DNA of 13,342 bases from Pseudomonadota bacterium (lineage in GTDB: Bacteria > Pseudomonadota > Alphaproteobacteria > Rhodobacterales > Rhodobacteraceae), in NCBI GenBank assembly GCA_021813645.1, contig JAKAJW010000330.1, positions 1-13,342 of the forward strand, in the 5' to 3' direction. Below the pieces are notes generated by a model that was not told where the DNA came from, made no database searches, and saw only the letters and a program-made list of their open reading frames with translations. Positions within the stretch are counted from its first letter, which is position 1. Every line of letters begins with the position of its first letter. The position numbers were made by a program, and so were the translations under genes. This document shows positions 6,769-13,342 of the stretch, one piece after another.

Positions 6769-7563
6769 ATGGCATTGCAGGTGGATGGCGAAACCCGGCT
6801 TTTCCTGATTGTGGGAGACCCGATCGGCCAAGTGAAATCGCCGGCCGAGCTGAGCGCCCGGATGGCGGCGCGCGGGGTCAATGCGCTGGTGCTTCCCGCC
6901 GAGGTGGCGCCCGCCGATCTGGCGGGGTTCCTGGCCGGGGTGCGGCGGCTGCGCAACCTCGACGGGATGATCGCGACGGTGCCGCACAAGGCCGCCGCGC
7001 TTGCCTGGTGCGACGCGGCGAGCGAGCGCGCGGTGCTGGCCGGCGGCGCCAATGTGCTGTGCCGGAAGCCCGACGGCAGCTGGTCGGGCGACCACACCGA
7101 CGGGCAGGGCATGCTGGACGCGCTGGCTGAGGCCGGATTCGCACCCGAGGGCAAGCGGGCGCTGCTGGTCGGCACCGGCGGGGCAGGGGCGGCGATCGCG
7201 GCCGAAATTCTGGCGCGCGGGGCAGTCTATCTGGCGCTGCACGATCTCGACGCCGAGCGCCGCGATGCGCTGCTCGGGCGGCTGGAGGGGCGCTATCCCG
7301 GGCGCGTCGGGATCGGCACTGCCGACCCGCGGGGCTACGACCTGGTGGTGAACGCCACGCCGCTCGGGATGCGGGAGGGCGATCCGCTGCCGGTCACGGC
7401 GGAGCATCTGAGCGCCGATCAAGTGCTGGCCGATGCTGTCACCAAGCCAGCGGTGACGCCGTTCCTCGCCGTCGGGCGGGCGCTCGGCTGCCGCACGGTG
7501 ACCGGTGGCGAGATGTTCGCGGCGCAGGCCGATCTTCTGGTCCGGCTGCTGCTCGGCGGCTAG
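6769..7563 (+). CDS. Shikimate/quinate dehydrogenase-like oxidoreductase (diverged AroE paralogue)
   Basis: A 264-residue protein with the AroE two-domain layout. The N-terminal substrate domain (1-100) carries [10 protein letters not shown] and TVPHK, with the catalytic Lys74; Asp111 in GDHTDGQG completes the Lys/Asp pair. The nucleotide-binding domain has [11 protein letters not shown] (GTGGAGAA at 135-142) and NATPLGM, with the closing motif [12 protein letters not shown]. Several substrate-site positions depart from biosynthetic AroE: the usual PIxHSxSP reads PIGQVKSP, so the first shikimate-binding Ser is Val; NVTxPxK reads IATVPHK; NTDxxG reads HTDGQG. It is therefore probably a catabolic paralogue acting on quinate, shikimate or another cyclic hydroxyacid, perhaps feeding the gal cluster. 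AAGGGAG lies 6 nt before ATG 6769. It starts divergently from mtnA and shares its stop tetranucleotide with the convergent LysR gene. Confidence 0.85.
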   Translation: MALQVDGETRLFLIVGDPIGQVKSPAELSARMAARGVNALVLPAEVAPADLAGFLAGVRRLRNLDGMIATVPHKAAALAWCDAASERAVLAGGANVLCRKPDGSWSGDHTDGQGMLDALAEAGFAPEGKRALLVGTGGAGAAIAAEILARGAVYLALHDLDAERRDALLGRLEGRYPGRVGIGTADPRGYDLVVNATPLGMREGDPLPVTAEHLSADQVLADAVTKPAVTPFLAVGRALGCRTVTGGEMFAAQADLLVRLLLGG

Positions 7564-8720
7564 GCGAGGGCGCGGAGCGCGGCGAGGAAGTCGTTCTGCG
7601 CGCGGGTCGGCATCCAGTCGGCGCGCAGGGTCAGGCCGATCGGCCGGGCACTTTGCGGCAGTTCGAAGGGCAGCAGCGCCAGCGTGCCATAGCCGAATTC
7701 GGGCGCCACCTGCAGGCGTGAGATGCAGCCCAGATGGTCGGTTTCGCGCAGCAGCTCGCGCATCAGCATCATCGAGCCGGATTCGACGATGCGCAGGGGC
7801 GGCGCGCCGAGTGGGGCGAAGAGCGCGTCGAAATGCTGGCGGGTGGGCGTGCCGGCGGCGGCGACCACCCAGGGGAAGCGGGCGAGGTCTGCCAGGGTGA
7901 CCGGGTCGCCGGCGAGCAGCGGGTGCGCATGGCCGCAGACCAGAGCCAGGCTGTCGTGAAACAGCACCTCTTGCGCGACATCGCCGATCGGCGCGGGATC
8001 GCGGAGCGCGCCGATCAGGAAGTCGATCTCGCCCCGGCGCAGGCCGTGCAGCAGATCGTCATAGGGGCCGTCATGCACCCGGATCGGCAGCGTCGGGCGG
8101 CGCTGGCGGAAACCGGCGATGGCGCGCGGCAGCACGTGGCTGCGCGACAGCGGCATGGCGCCGACGACGATGCGGCCGACCTCGTGCCCGGCGGCTTCGG
8201 CCAGATCGGCCTCGGCCTGGGCGAGCTCGGCGAAGGCAAGGCGGGCGGCCTGGGCCAGCGCCTGGGCCGGCCGGGTGGCGACCATTCCGTAGGAGGTGCG
8301 CTCGAACAGCGGGCGGGCGGCCTCCTGTTCGAGCTGGGTGATCGCGCGGTGGACGGTGGGCTGGGCGAGGCCCAGGCGGCGCGCGGCCAGGGTGAAGTTT
8401 TCCGCCTCGCGCATGGCGATCAGCGCCTGCAACTGGGCGGCGGTGGCGGTGAGCGGCAGCCGCGGCGACAGCTCGGCCAGGGCCGGGTCGAGCAGGGCGA
8501 AGGCGCGGCGGATCCGCTCGGCCAGGGCGGCGCCGGCCGGGGTGGCGAAGACGCCCTGCGGGCTACGCCGGAACAGCGCCGTGCCCGCCAGCCGTTCGAG
8601 CTTGGAGGTCGCCTGGGTGACGGCCGGCTGGGAGATGTTGCACTGCTCGGCCGCGCGGGTGACCGAGCCGAGCTGCGCCACGGCGAGAAAGACGCGCAGG
8701 TGGCGGAGGTTTCCGTTCAT
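7560..8720 (-). CDS. LysR-family regulator with two tandem HTH modules; likely regulator of the adjacent gal-type operon
   Basis: A 386-residue protein, about 85 longer than a usual LysR member. Residues 5-64 are a full LysR HTH ([20 protein letters not shown], then [20 protein letters not shown], then [15 protein letters not shown]). Residues 96-155 repeat the pattern: [20 protein letters not shown], then [20 protein letters not shown], then [12 protein letters not shown]. The effector domain follows from about 180 ([20 protein letters not shown] onward). The frame is continuous, so this is not two genes. Its ATG overlaps the TGA of the dehydrogenase gene upstream (ATGA), so the two are translationally coupled. 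That pair is divergent from the gal-type operon, the classic LysR arrangement, which suggests control of that operon by a pathway metabolite. It ends on a CTAG shared with the convergent AroE-like gene. Confidence 0.9.
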   Translation of the reverse strand: MNGNLRHLRVFLAVAQLGSVTRAAEQCNISQPAVTQATSKLERLAGTALFRRSPQGVFATPAGAALAERIRRAFALLDPALAELSPRLPLTATAAQLQALIAMREAENFTLAARRLGLAQPTVHRAITQLEQEAARPLFERTSYGMVATRPAQALAQAARLAFAELAQAEADLAEAAGHEVGRIVVGAMPLSRSHVLPRAIAGFRQRRPTLPIRVHDGPYDDLLHGLRRGEIDFLIGALRDPAPIGDVAQEVLFHDSLALVCGHAHPLLAGDPVTLADLARFPWVVAAAGTPTRQHFDALFAPLGAPPLRIVESGSMMLMRELLRETDHLGCISRLQVAPEFGYGTLALLPFELPQSARPIGLTLRADWMPTRAQNDFLAALRALA

Positions 8721-9607
8721 CCCAGGCCGGCGAGGATGCGGTCGGACCGGGCGGCCAGATCGGCCTCGCCCGCCTCCAGGCCGAGCGCGGCGATGTCCGC
8801 CTGCCAGGCCACCGTGGCGGCTGCCATCCGATCCGGTAGGCCAAGCTCGCGCAGGGTGGCGGCGACCTCGGTCATCTCGGCGGCGCGCCGGGCGCCATGG
8901 ACCATCATCCGCTCCAGGTTATAGGCGCCGCGGGCCGGCCAGTCGATCCCCGGGTCGGAGGCCATGAGCGAACCGAGCACCGCCGCGTCGACCCCGGCGC
9001 GGCGGGCGGCCAGGAAACATTCGGCGGTGAGCGCCTCGAGCCCCTTCACCATCACCGAGCGGATCATCTTGATCGCCGAGGCCTCGCCGACCGTGGCGCC
9101 GGCGATCTTCGGGGCCATGTCGAGCGCCGCCAGGAGCGCCGCGGCCGGCTCGGCATGGGGGCCGGCGAGCAGGACGGGGGTGCGATGCAGGCGGGGGTGC
9201 ACCGGGGCCATGATTGCCATGTCGACATAGCGTCCGCCTGCGGCCTCGATCTGTTCGGCGGCGGCACGCTTGCTGCCGGGGGCGCAGGAATTGCCGTCGA
9301 ACCAATAGGTTCCAGGGGCGATATGATTGGCGCAGGCGGCGGCCGCGGCGCCCGCCTGATCGGCCGTGACCAGGCAGAAGACGAGTTCTGCGCCAGCCAG
9401 GGCCTGCGCCGGATCGCCCGAACCGGGCAGGCCGGCGGCGGCGTAGTGCGCGGCCATCGCCGGGGCTGCCGCCGGGTCGCGGGATTTGAGGTCATAGGCC
9501 GCGGCGCGGCCGCTGTCGGCCAGCGCCATGCCGCAGGCGAAGGCCTGGCCGGCCTCGCCGAAGCCGACGAAGCCAACCCGCGGCGCATTCCCGGAAATCT
9601 CTGACAT
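8717..9607 (-). CDS. NAD(P)-dependent 6-phosphogluconate-dehydrogenase-like oxidoreductase with DUF1932-type C-terminus
   Basis: A 296-residue member of the beta-hydroxyacid dehydrogenase / 6PGDH-like superfamily. The Rossmann motif is VGFVGFGEAGQAF (GFGEAG at 15-20). A substrate loop follows (DGNSCAPGSKRAA), then MAIMAPVHPRLHRTPVLLAG, and the general-acid lysine region GEASAIKMIRS with Lys180. The C-terminal helical part, about 195-270, resembles DUF1932. GAGGAGGGGG lies about 5 nt before ATG 9607. The gene is first in a minus-strand operon with the tandem-HTH LysR gene and is divergent from galB, so it very probably belongs to the aromatic pathway. It could oxidise a hydroxy or hemiacetal intermediate, but no characterised function is assigned here. 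The family assignment is confident. Confidence 0.87.
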   Translation of the reverse strand: MSEISGNAPRVGFVGFGEAGQAFACGMALADSGRAAAYDLKSRDPAAAPAMAAHYAAAGLPGSGDPAQALAGAELVFCLVTADQAGAAAAACANHIAPGTYWFDGNSCAPGSKRAAAEQIEAAGGRYVDMAIMAPVHPRLHRTPVLLAGPHAEPAAALLAALDMAPKIAGATVGEASAIKMIRSVMVKGLEALTAECFLAARRAGVDAAVLGSLMASDPGIDWPARGAYNLERMMVHGARRAAEMTEVAATLRELGLPDRMAAATVAWQADIAALGLEAGEADLAARSDRILAGLG

Positions 9608-9767
9608 TCGCCCCCTCCTCGCGGCGCCTGATCGGGCCAAGTTTCGCAGAGACGCTGCGCCCGGTCCATCCGCTATAGCGTCAGCTTATGCCCCTGCGGC
9701 GGTTTCCGAATTGGCTTGGCAGCGGTTTTCGCCGAGAAGGGGAGAAAACGCCCCGGAGGAGGAAACG
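9608..9767. promoter_or_regulatory. Divergent promoter/operator region of the dehydrogenase-LysR and gal-type operons
   Basis: A 160-bp region between two divergent start codons. It contains the inverted repeat CGCAG-5 nt-CTGCG (9645-9659) and the perfect palindrome CGCTATAGCG (9671-9680). A T-N11-A match, the LysR box pattern, runs 9676-9688 (TAGCGTCAGCTTA). A further inverted repeat, GTTTTC-13 nt-GAAAAC (9725-9749), lies just before the galB Shine-Dalgarno. One or more are probably bound by the LysR protein encoded alongside. Which one is bound is inference. Confidence 0.45.
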
Positions 9768-10502
9768 ATGCCCGACCCCAAAACGGCGCTGGTAATCAGC
9801 GCCCATGCCGCCGATTTCGTCTGGCGTTGCGGCGGGGCGATCGCGCTGCATGCCGCCAAGGGCTACCAGGTCACCGTGGTCTGCCTGTCGTTCGGCGAGC
9901 GGGGCGAAAGCGCGAAGCTGTGGAAAGAGCCCGGCATGACGCTCGACCGGGTGAAGGTGGCACGGCGGATCGAGGCGGAGAAGGCGGCGGCGGCGCTTGG
10001 GGTGCATGATCTGATCAGCTTCGATCTGGGCGACTATCCGCTGCGGATGAGCGATGACGACAAATACCGGCTCGTCGATGTGATCCGGGCGGTGCAGCCC
10101 GCCTTCATGCTGAGCCATTCGGCCTACGACCCCTACAACACCGACCATATGTTCGCGACCCAGGTGGCGCTGGAATGTCGCTCGATCGCGCAGGCCTGGG
10201 GCCACAAGCCGGGCGAGAAGGTGCTGGGGGCGCCGCAGCTCTATCTGTTCGAGCCGCATCAGACCGAGCAGATGGGCTGGAAACCGGACGTTTTCCTGGA
10301 CGTCACCGAGGTCTGGGAGCGCAAGCGCGCCGCCATCGAATGCATGGCGGGGCAGGAGCATCTGTGGGACTATTACACCCGCGTGGCGCAGAACCGGGCG
10401 AACCATTTCCAGCGCAATTCGGGTGGCCAGTCCGGCGGCCGGGCGGCGAAATATGCGGAAGGCTTCCAGTCGGTCTTCCCCAGAACCGTGGATGAGCTCT
10501 GA
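9768..10502 (+). CDS. galB: 4-oxalomesaconate hydratase, PIG-L/LmbE-fold zinc enzyme
   Basis: A 244-residue PIG-L-fold protein resembling GalB, which hydrates 4-oxalomesaconate to 4-carboxy-4-hydroxy-2-oxoadipate in gallate degradation. The N-terminus reads LVISAHAADFVWRCGGAIAL. The deacetylase motif AHPDD is replaced by AHAAD: the zinc ligands His13 and Asp16 remain while the deacetylase general-base Asp is Ala, as expected for a hydratase rather than a deacetylase. The other conserved part is LSHSAYDPYNTDHMFAT with His117 and His127, the latter the probable third zinc ligand. GGAGGAGG lies 5 nt before ATG 9768; the open frame upstream of that lacks conservation and covers the promoter region. 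It is first in the operon, and its TGA overlaps the next ATG by one base (TGATG). The downstream aldolase and tautomerase genes strongly support the assignment. Confidence 0.9.
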   Translation: MPDPKTALVISAHAADFVWRCGGAIALHAAKGYQVTVVCLSFGERGESAKLWKEPGMTLDRVKVARRIEAEKAAAALGVHDLISFDLGDYPLRMSDDDKYRLVDVIRAVQPAFMLSHSAYDPYNTDHMFATQVALECRSIAQAWGHKPGEKVLGAPQLYLFEPHQTEQMGWKPDVFLDVTEVWERKRAAIECMAGQEHLWDYYTRVAQNRANHFQRNSGGQSGGRAAKYAEGFQSVFPRTVDEL

Positions 10503-11458
10503 TGGAACGCAGCTGCGATATCGCGCATCTGGCGCATGTTGAGATCTATACCGACAAGTTCGAGGAAAGCCTGCATTTCTTCACGCAGATCTATGGGCTT
10601 AAGCTATCCGGCCAGGATGCGGGCTCGGCCTATCTGCGGGCTTGGGACGATTACGAGTTCCATACGCTGAAGCTGACCCGCCACCACACCACCGGGGTCG
10701 GCCATATCGCCTATCGCTGCGCGTCGCCGGAGGCGCTGGCGCGGCGGGTGGCGGCGATCGAGGCATCGGGCTTCGAGGTGATCGGCTGGGTCGAGGGCGA
10801 CCTGGGCCATGGCCGGGCCTTCCGCTTCGCCGATCCCTTCGGCCATGTCTTTGAAATCTATTATGACACCCGCTGGTATGCGGCGCAGGAGGCGGCCGAG
10901 AAGGCGGCCTTGAAGAACACCGCCTCGGCCTATACCGGGGTGCCGCCGCGGCGGCTCGACCACCTGAACCTGCTGGCCGCGGATGTCACCGAGTTCCGCC
11001 GCTTCATGGAAACCTGCCTCGGCAGCCGGGTGACGGAGCTGATCCAGCTCGACAATGGGCGGCTCGGCGGCTGCTGGTTCACGGTGAACAACAAGAGCTA
11101 CGACCTGGCCTGCACCGAGGAACACGGCGGCGGCCATGGCCGGTTCCACCACATCACCTATGCCACCGACCAGCGCGAAGACATCCTGCGGGCGGCCGAT
11201 ATTTTCCTGCAAAATGGGGTACATATCGAGACCGGGCCGCATAAGCATGCGATCCAGGGCACGTTCTTCCTCTATGTCTGGGAGCCGGCGGGGAACCGGG
11301 TGGAACTGGCCAATTCCGGGGCGCGGTTGATCTTGGCGCCGGACTGGGAGCCGGTGGTCTGGACCGAGGCGGACCGCAAGAAGGGCCAGGCCTGGGGGCT
11401 GAAGACGATCGAGACCTTCCACACCCACGGCACGCCGCCGGTGAAGAAGGGGGCGTGA
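10502..11458 (+). CDS. Type I (VOC-fold) extradiol ring-cleavage dioxygenase, catechol 2,3-dioxygenase-like
   Basis: A 318-residue two-domain vicinal-oxygen-chelate protein. Domain 1 (about 9-122) contains [20 protein letters not shown] and ends [14 protein letters not shown]. Domain 2 (about 150-272) holds the active site: His154 in [11 protein letters not shown], His217 in RFHHITYAT and Glu268 in NRVELANSG as the iron ligands, with His249 and Tyr258 ([13 protein letters not shown]) matching XylE His246 and Tyr255. The enzyme should therefore be catalytically competent, opening a dihydroxylated ring next to the diol with O2 and Fe(II). It sits between galB and the galC-like gene, overlapping galB by one base and one base short of the aldolase start. 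It is thus the likely ring-fission step of this operon. The substrate is unknown; a carboxylated catechol or gallate-like compound is inferred from the downstream enzymes. Confidence 0.9.
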   Translation: MERSCDIAHLAHVEIYTDKFEESLHFFTQIYGLKLSGQDAGSAYLRAWDDYEFHTLKLTRHHTTGVGHIAYRCASPEALARRVAAIEASGFEVIGWVEGDLGHGRAFRFADPFGHVFEIYYDTRWYAAQEAAEKAALKNTASAYTGVPPRRLDHLNLLAADVTEFRRFMETCLGSRVTELIQLDNGRLGGCWFTVNNKSYDLACTEEHGGGHGRFHHITYATDQREDILRAADIFLQNGVHIETGPHKHAIQGTFFLYVWEPAGNRVELANSGARLILAPDWEPVVWTEADRKKGQAWGLKTIETFHTHGTPPVKKGA

Positions 11459-11459
11459 G

Positions 11460-12131
11460 ATGAACGTGGTGGTGCAGAACATCGAGCGGGCCGACCCGGC
11501 GGTGATCGCGGGGCTGGCCCGCGCCGGGGTGGCGACGGTGCATGAGGCGCAGGGGCGGCGCGGCTGCCTGGCCTCCTACATGCGGCCGATCTACGCCGGG
11601 GCGCAGGTGGCGGGATCGGCAGTGACGATCTCGGCCCCGCCGGGCGACAATTGGATGCTGCATGTCGCGATCGAGCAGATCCGGGACGGCGACATCCTCG
11701 TGCTCGCGCCGACAAGCCCTTGCGATAACGGCTATTTCGGCGACCTGCTGGCCACCTCGGCGCAGGCGCGGGGTTGCCGGGGGCTGGTCATCGAGGCCGG
11801 CGTGCGCGATCTGCGCGACCTGACCGCGATGGGCTTTCCGGTCTGGTCGAAGGCGGTCTCGGCCCAGGGCACGGTGAAGGAGACCTTGGGTTCGGTCAAC
11901 GTGCCGGTGGTCTGCGCCGGGCAGCTGGTGAACCCGGGCGACGTGGTGGTGGCGGATGACGACGGGGTCGTCGTGGTGGCGCGAGCGGAGGCGGCGGCGG
12001 TGCTGAAGGCGGCCGAGGCGCGGCTGGCCGCCGAGGCGGCCAAACGGGCGCGGCTGGCGGCGGGCGAGCTTGGGCTCGACCTCTACGGGATGCGCGCCCG
12101 GCTGGCCGAGAAGGGCCTTAAATATGTGTAA
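11460..12131 (+). CDS. galC: 4-carboxy-4-hydroxy-2-oxoadipate aldolase (RraA-like)
   Basis: A 223-residue member of the RraA-like HMG/CHA aldolase family (GalC, LigK, ProA). It begins with the family's [20 protein letters not shown]. The metal and phosphate-like pocket [20 protein letters not shown] is followed by [13 protein letters not shown] and [12 protein letters not shown], with the catalytic Arg116 and metal-linked Asp117, then the stretch [16 protein letters not shown]. Class II divalent-metal enzymes of this type cleave 4-carboxy-4-hydroxy-2-oxoadipate to pyruvate and oxaloacetate, the last step of gallate and protocatechuate 4,5-cleavage. The ATG lies one base after the dioxygenase stop and GAAGGGGG in the end of that gene serves as Shine-Dalgarno, so translation is coupled. 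The C-terminal Ala/Arg-rich helix is usual for the family. Confidence 0.92.
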   Translation: MNVVVQNIERADPAVIAGLARAGVATVHEAQGRRGCLASYMRPIYAGAQVAGSAVTISAPPGDNWMLHVAIEQIRDGDILVLAPTSPCDNGYFGDLLATSAQARGCRGLVIEAGVRDLRDLTAMGFPVWSKAVSAQGTVKETLGSVNVPVVCAGQLVNPGDVVVADDDGVVVVARAEAAAVLKAAEARLAAEAAKRARLAAGELGLDLYGMRARLAEKGLKYV

Positions 12132-12191
12132 AGCCGCCGCCCCGAGATCGCGCGCCACACCGGATTTTGCCGGGCAAGGGGCGGAAAAGGC

Positions 12192-12217
12192 TGCAAAATC
12201 CAAATACCGATTTTGCA
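12192..12217. repeat. 9-bp inverted repeat TGCAAAATC / GATTTTGCA
   Basis: TGCAAAATC at 12192-12200 and its perfect complement GATTTTGCA at 12209-12217 are separated by 8 nt. The right arm overlaps the first copy of the adjacent tandem repeat. As DNA it looks like an operator; as RNA it is a modest AU-rich hairpin. Confidence 0.7.
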
Positions 12218-12248
12218 CCGATTTTGCACCGATTTCACACCGACATGC
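12206..12248 (+). repeat. Tandem 11-bp direct repeats (ACCGATTTTGC)
   Basis: Two exact copies of ACCGATTTTGC (12206-12216, 12217-12227) are followed by two degraded copies, ACCGATTTCAC (12228-12238) and ACCGACATGC (12239-12248). A further near copy, ACCGGATTTTGC, lies at 12159-12170. The 11-bp period is about one helical turn, so protein-binding sites would lie on one face of the DNA. Confidence 0.75.
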
Positions 12249-12279
12249 ACCGGCACGGCCGGGCTGAGGGGAGGCGGGG

Positions 12280-13338
12280 ATGGAGGAGGGGATCCGCTGC
12301 CTGTGGATGCGGGGGGGCACCTCGAAAGGGGCCTATTTCCTTGCCGCCGACCTGCCCGCCGATCCGGCCGCGCGGGACGCGCTTTTGCTGCGCGTCATGG
12401 GCTCGCCCGATCCGCGCCAGATCGACGGGATCGGCGGGGCCGACCCGCTGACCTCGAAGGTGGCGGTGCTGGCGCCCTCTGCCCGGCCCGACGCGGATGT
12501 GGACTACCTTTTCCTGCAGGTCTTCGTCGACCAGGCGCTGGTGAGCGACAAGCAGGGCTGCGGCAATATCCTGGCCGGGGTCGGGCCGGCGGCGATCGAG
12601 CGAGGACTGGTGGCGGCGCAGGACGGCGAGACGCCGGTGCGCATCCATATGGTGAACACGGGCGAGGTGGCGCTGGCGCGCATCGCCACGCCGGGCGGCC
12701 GGGTGAGCTACCGCGGCGCCACCGCGATCGACGGGGTGCCGGGCACCCATGCCGCGGTGCCGCTGATGTTCCAGAACATCGCCGGCTCGATGTGCGGCGC
12801 GCTGCTGCCGACCGGCTGCGCGGTGGATGTGATCGACGGCGTCGAGGCGACGCTGATCGACAACGGCATGCCCTGCGTCATCCTGCGGGCCGCCGATTTC
12901 GGGCTGACCGGGCGGGAGAGCCGCGAGGAACTGGAGGCGGCGGCTGAGGTGAAGGCGCGGCTGGAGGCGATCCGGCTGCAGGCCGGGCCGATGATGAACC
13001 TGGGCGACGTGGCCGCGGCCTCGGTGCCGAAGATGACGCTGGTTGCCCCGCCGGCCTCCGGCGGGACGATCGCCACGCGGAGCTGGATCCCGCATCGGGT
13101 CCACGCCTCGATCGGGGTCTTCGCCGCGGTCTCGGTGGCGAGCGCCTGTCTCTTGCCGGGCAGTCCGGCGGCGGCGCTGGCCGTGCGGCCGGCCGACGGG
13201 CGGTTCCGTATCGAGCATCCGAGCGGGGCGACCGAGGTGCTGCTGGAGCTTGGTCCGGGGGGGGAGCTGCGGTCGGCCGGGATGCTGCGGACGGCGCGCA
13301 AGCTATTCGACGGGGTGGTGTTTCCGGTTCCGGAGTGA
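12280..13338 (+). CDS. galD: 4-oxalomesaconate tautomerase (PrpF/GalD family)
   Basis: A 352-residue PrpF-family protein, close to the GalD length. It starts IRCLWMRGGTSKGAYF, the family signature, then MGSPDPRQIDGIGGADPLTSKVAV, SDKQGCGNILAGVGPAAIE and the second-half mirror ATLIDNGMPCVILRA. PMMNLGDVAAASVPKMTLVA and WIPHRVHASIGVFAAVSVA follow. The two-lobed diaminopimelate-epimerase-like fold isomerises the keto and enol forms of 4-oxalomesaconate, supplying the form that GalB hydrates. Other PrpF members isomerise methylaconitate, but the galB/galC neighbours make the tautomerase role much more likely. GGGGAGG lies 4 nt before ATG 12280. The gene is the last on plus in the window, with only 4 nt beyond its TGA. 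It is separated from galC by the 148-bp repeat region, so it may have its own control. Confidence 0.9.
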   Translation: MEEGIRCLWMRGGTSKGAYFLAADLPADPAARDALLLRVMGSPDPRQIDGIGGADPLTSKVAVLAPSARPDADVDYLFLQVFVDQALVSDKQGCGNILAGVGPAAIERGLVAAQDGETPVRIHMVNTGEVALARIATPGGRVSYRGATAIDGVPGTHAAVPLMFQNIAGSMCGALLPTGCAVDVIDGVEATLIDNGMPCVILRAADFGLTGRESREELEAAAEVKARLEAIRLQAGPMMNLGDVAAASVPKMTLVAPPASGGTIATRSWIPHRVHASIGVFAAVSVASACLLPGSPAAALAVRPADGRFRIEHPSGATEVLLELGPGGELRSAGMLRTARKLFDGVVFPVPE

Positions 13339-13342
13339 GGAT

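Larger units (their letters stand above)
12132..12279. promoter_or_regulatory. Repeat-bearing gap before the galD-like gene
   Basis: A 148-bp non-coding gap inside an otherwise overlapping operon. Its right half is clearly AT-richer than the surroundings and holds tandem 11-bp repeats plus an inverted repeat, described separately. It may contain an internal promoter or regulatory site for the tautomerase gene. No T-tract terminator is evident. Confidence 0.4.

Noticed and set aside
6619..7422. Upstream extension of mtnA to give a 633-residue protein
   Set aside because: The extra N-terminal part is antisense to the AroE-like gene and low-complexity. MtnA homology and a good Shine-Dalgarno place the start at 6618.
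11154..13218. Long minus-strand frames opposite galC and galD
   Set aside because: Both are His/Arg/Pro-rich shadows of well-supported genes, with no domain and no Shine-Dalgarno-led start.
1..13342. Mobile element, defence system or CRISPR array
   Set aside because: There is no transposase, integrase, attachment-site repeat, nuclease or spaced repeat array. Composition is uniform and all genes are metabolic, transport or regulatory.

Overview
The window is uniformly very G+C-rich, with strong GC bias at third codon positions, dense gene packing and Shine-Dalgarno-led starts. Together with the gene families (a Liv-type ABC binding protein, an FCD-type GntR regulator, LysR regulators, a gal-type aromatic ring-fission operon) this suggests an alphaproteobacterium, perhaps Rhodobacterales or Rhodospirillales. 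That placement is inference; there is no rRNA or other phylogenetic marker here. No tRNA, rRNA, IS element, prophage or CRISPR array was seen. The content is chromosomal catabolic and accessory metabolism.

Layout, left to right. (1) 1-1095, minus: the N-terminal 365 codons of a periplasmic branched-chain amino-acid-type ABC binding protein, running off the left edge. (2) 1394-2284, minus: a LysR regulator, with a likely weak terminator after it. (3) 2541-3239, minus: a GntR/FCD regulator, divergent across a 361-bp region from (4) 3601-4839, plus: a DadA-like FAD-dependent amino-acid oxidoreductase. The divergent region holds a TTGACA-type promoter candidate abutting a CTGTATACAG palindrome. 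(5) A two-gene minus operon: mtnA-type sugar-1-phosphate isomerase (5521-6618), then a class II aldolase (4847-5500). This is the isomerase/aldolase core of the DHAP-shunt type of methylthioribose or 5-deoxyribose salvage. (6) 6769-7563, plus: a diverged shikimate-dehydrogenase-like enzyme that ends on a CTAG shared with the stop of (7) 7560-8720, minus: an unusually long LysR regulator with two HTH modules. That regulator is translationally coupled behind (8) 8717-9607, minus: a 6-phosphogluconate-dehydrogenase-like oxidoreductase. (9) Divergent from these, on plus, is a ring-fission operon: galB-like 4-oxalomesaconate hydratase (9768-10502), a two-domain type I extradiol dioxygenase (10502-11458), a galC/ligK-like 4-carboxy-4-hydroxy-2-oxoadipate aldolase (11460-12131) and, after a 148-bp repeat-bearing gap, a galD-like 4-oxalomesaconate tautomerase (12280-13338).

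How it fits together. The right-hand cluster encodes a complete lower route from 4-oxalomesaconate: tautomerisation (GalD), hydration (GalB), then aldol cleavage to pyruvate and oxaloacetate (GalC). The usual LigB-fold gallate or protocatechuate dioxygenase is not in the window. In its operon position sits a type I (VOC-fold, XylE-like) extradiol dioxygenase with all expected catalytic residues. With the divergent dehydrogenase and the tandem-HTH LysR protein, this suggests a variant aromatic-acid pathway whose ring-cleavage step, and perhaps an oxidation step, use non-canonical enzymes. This is the best candidate for something undescribed. The left half looks like separate amino-acid uptake/oxidation and sugar-phosphate salvage modules. 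Each module has a regulator next to it or a divergent promoter.
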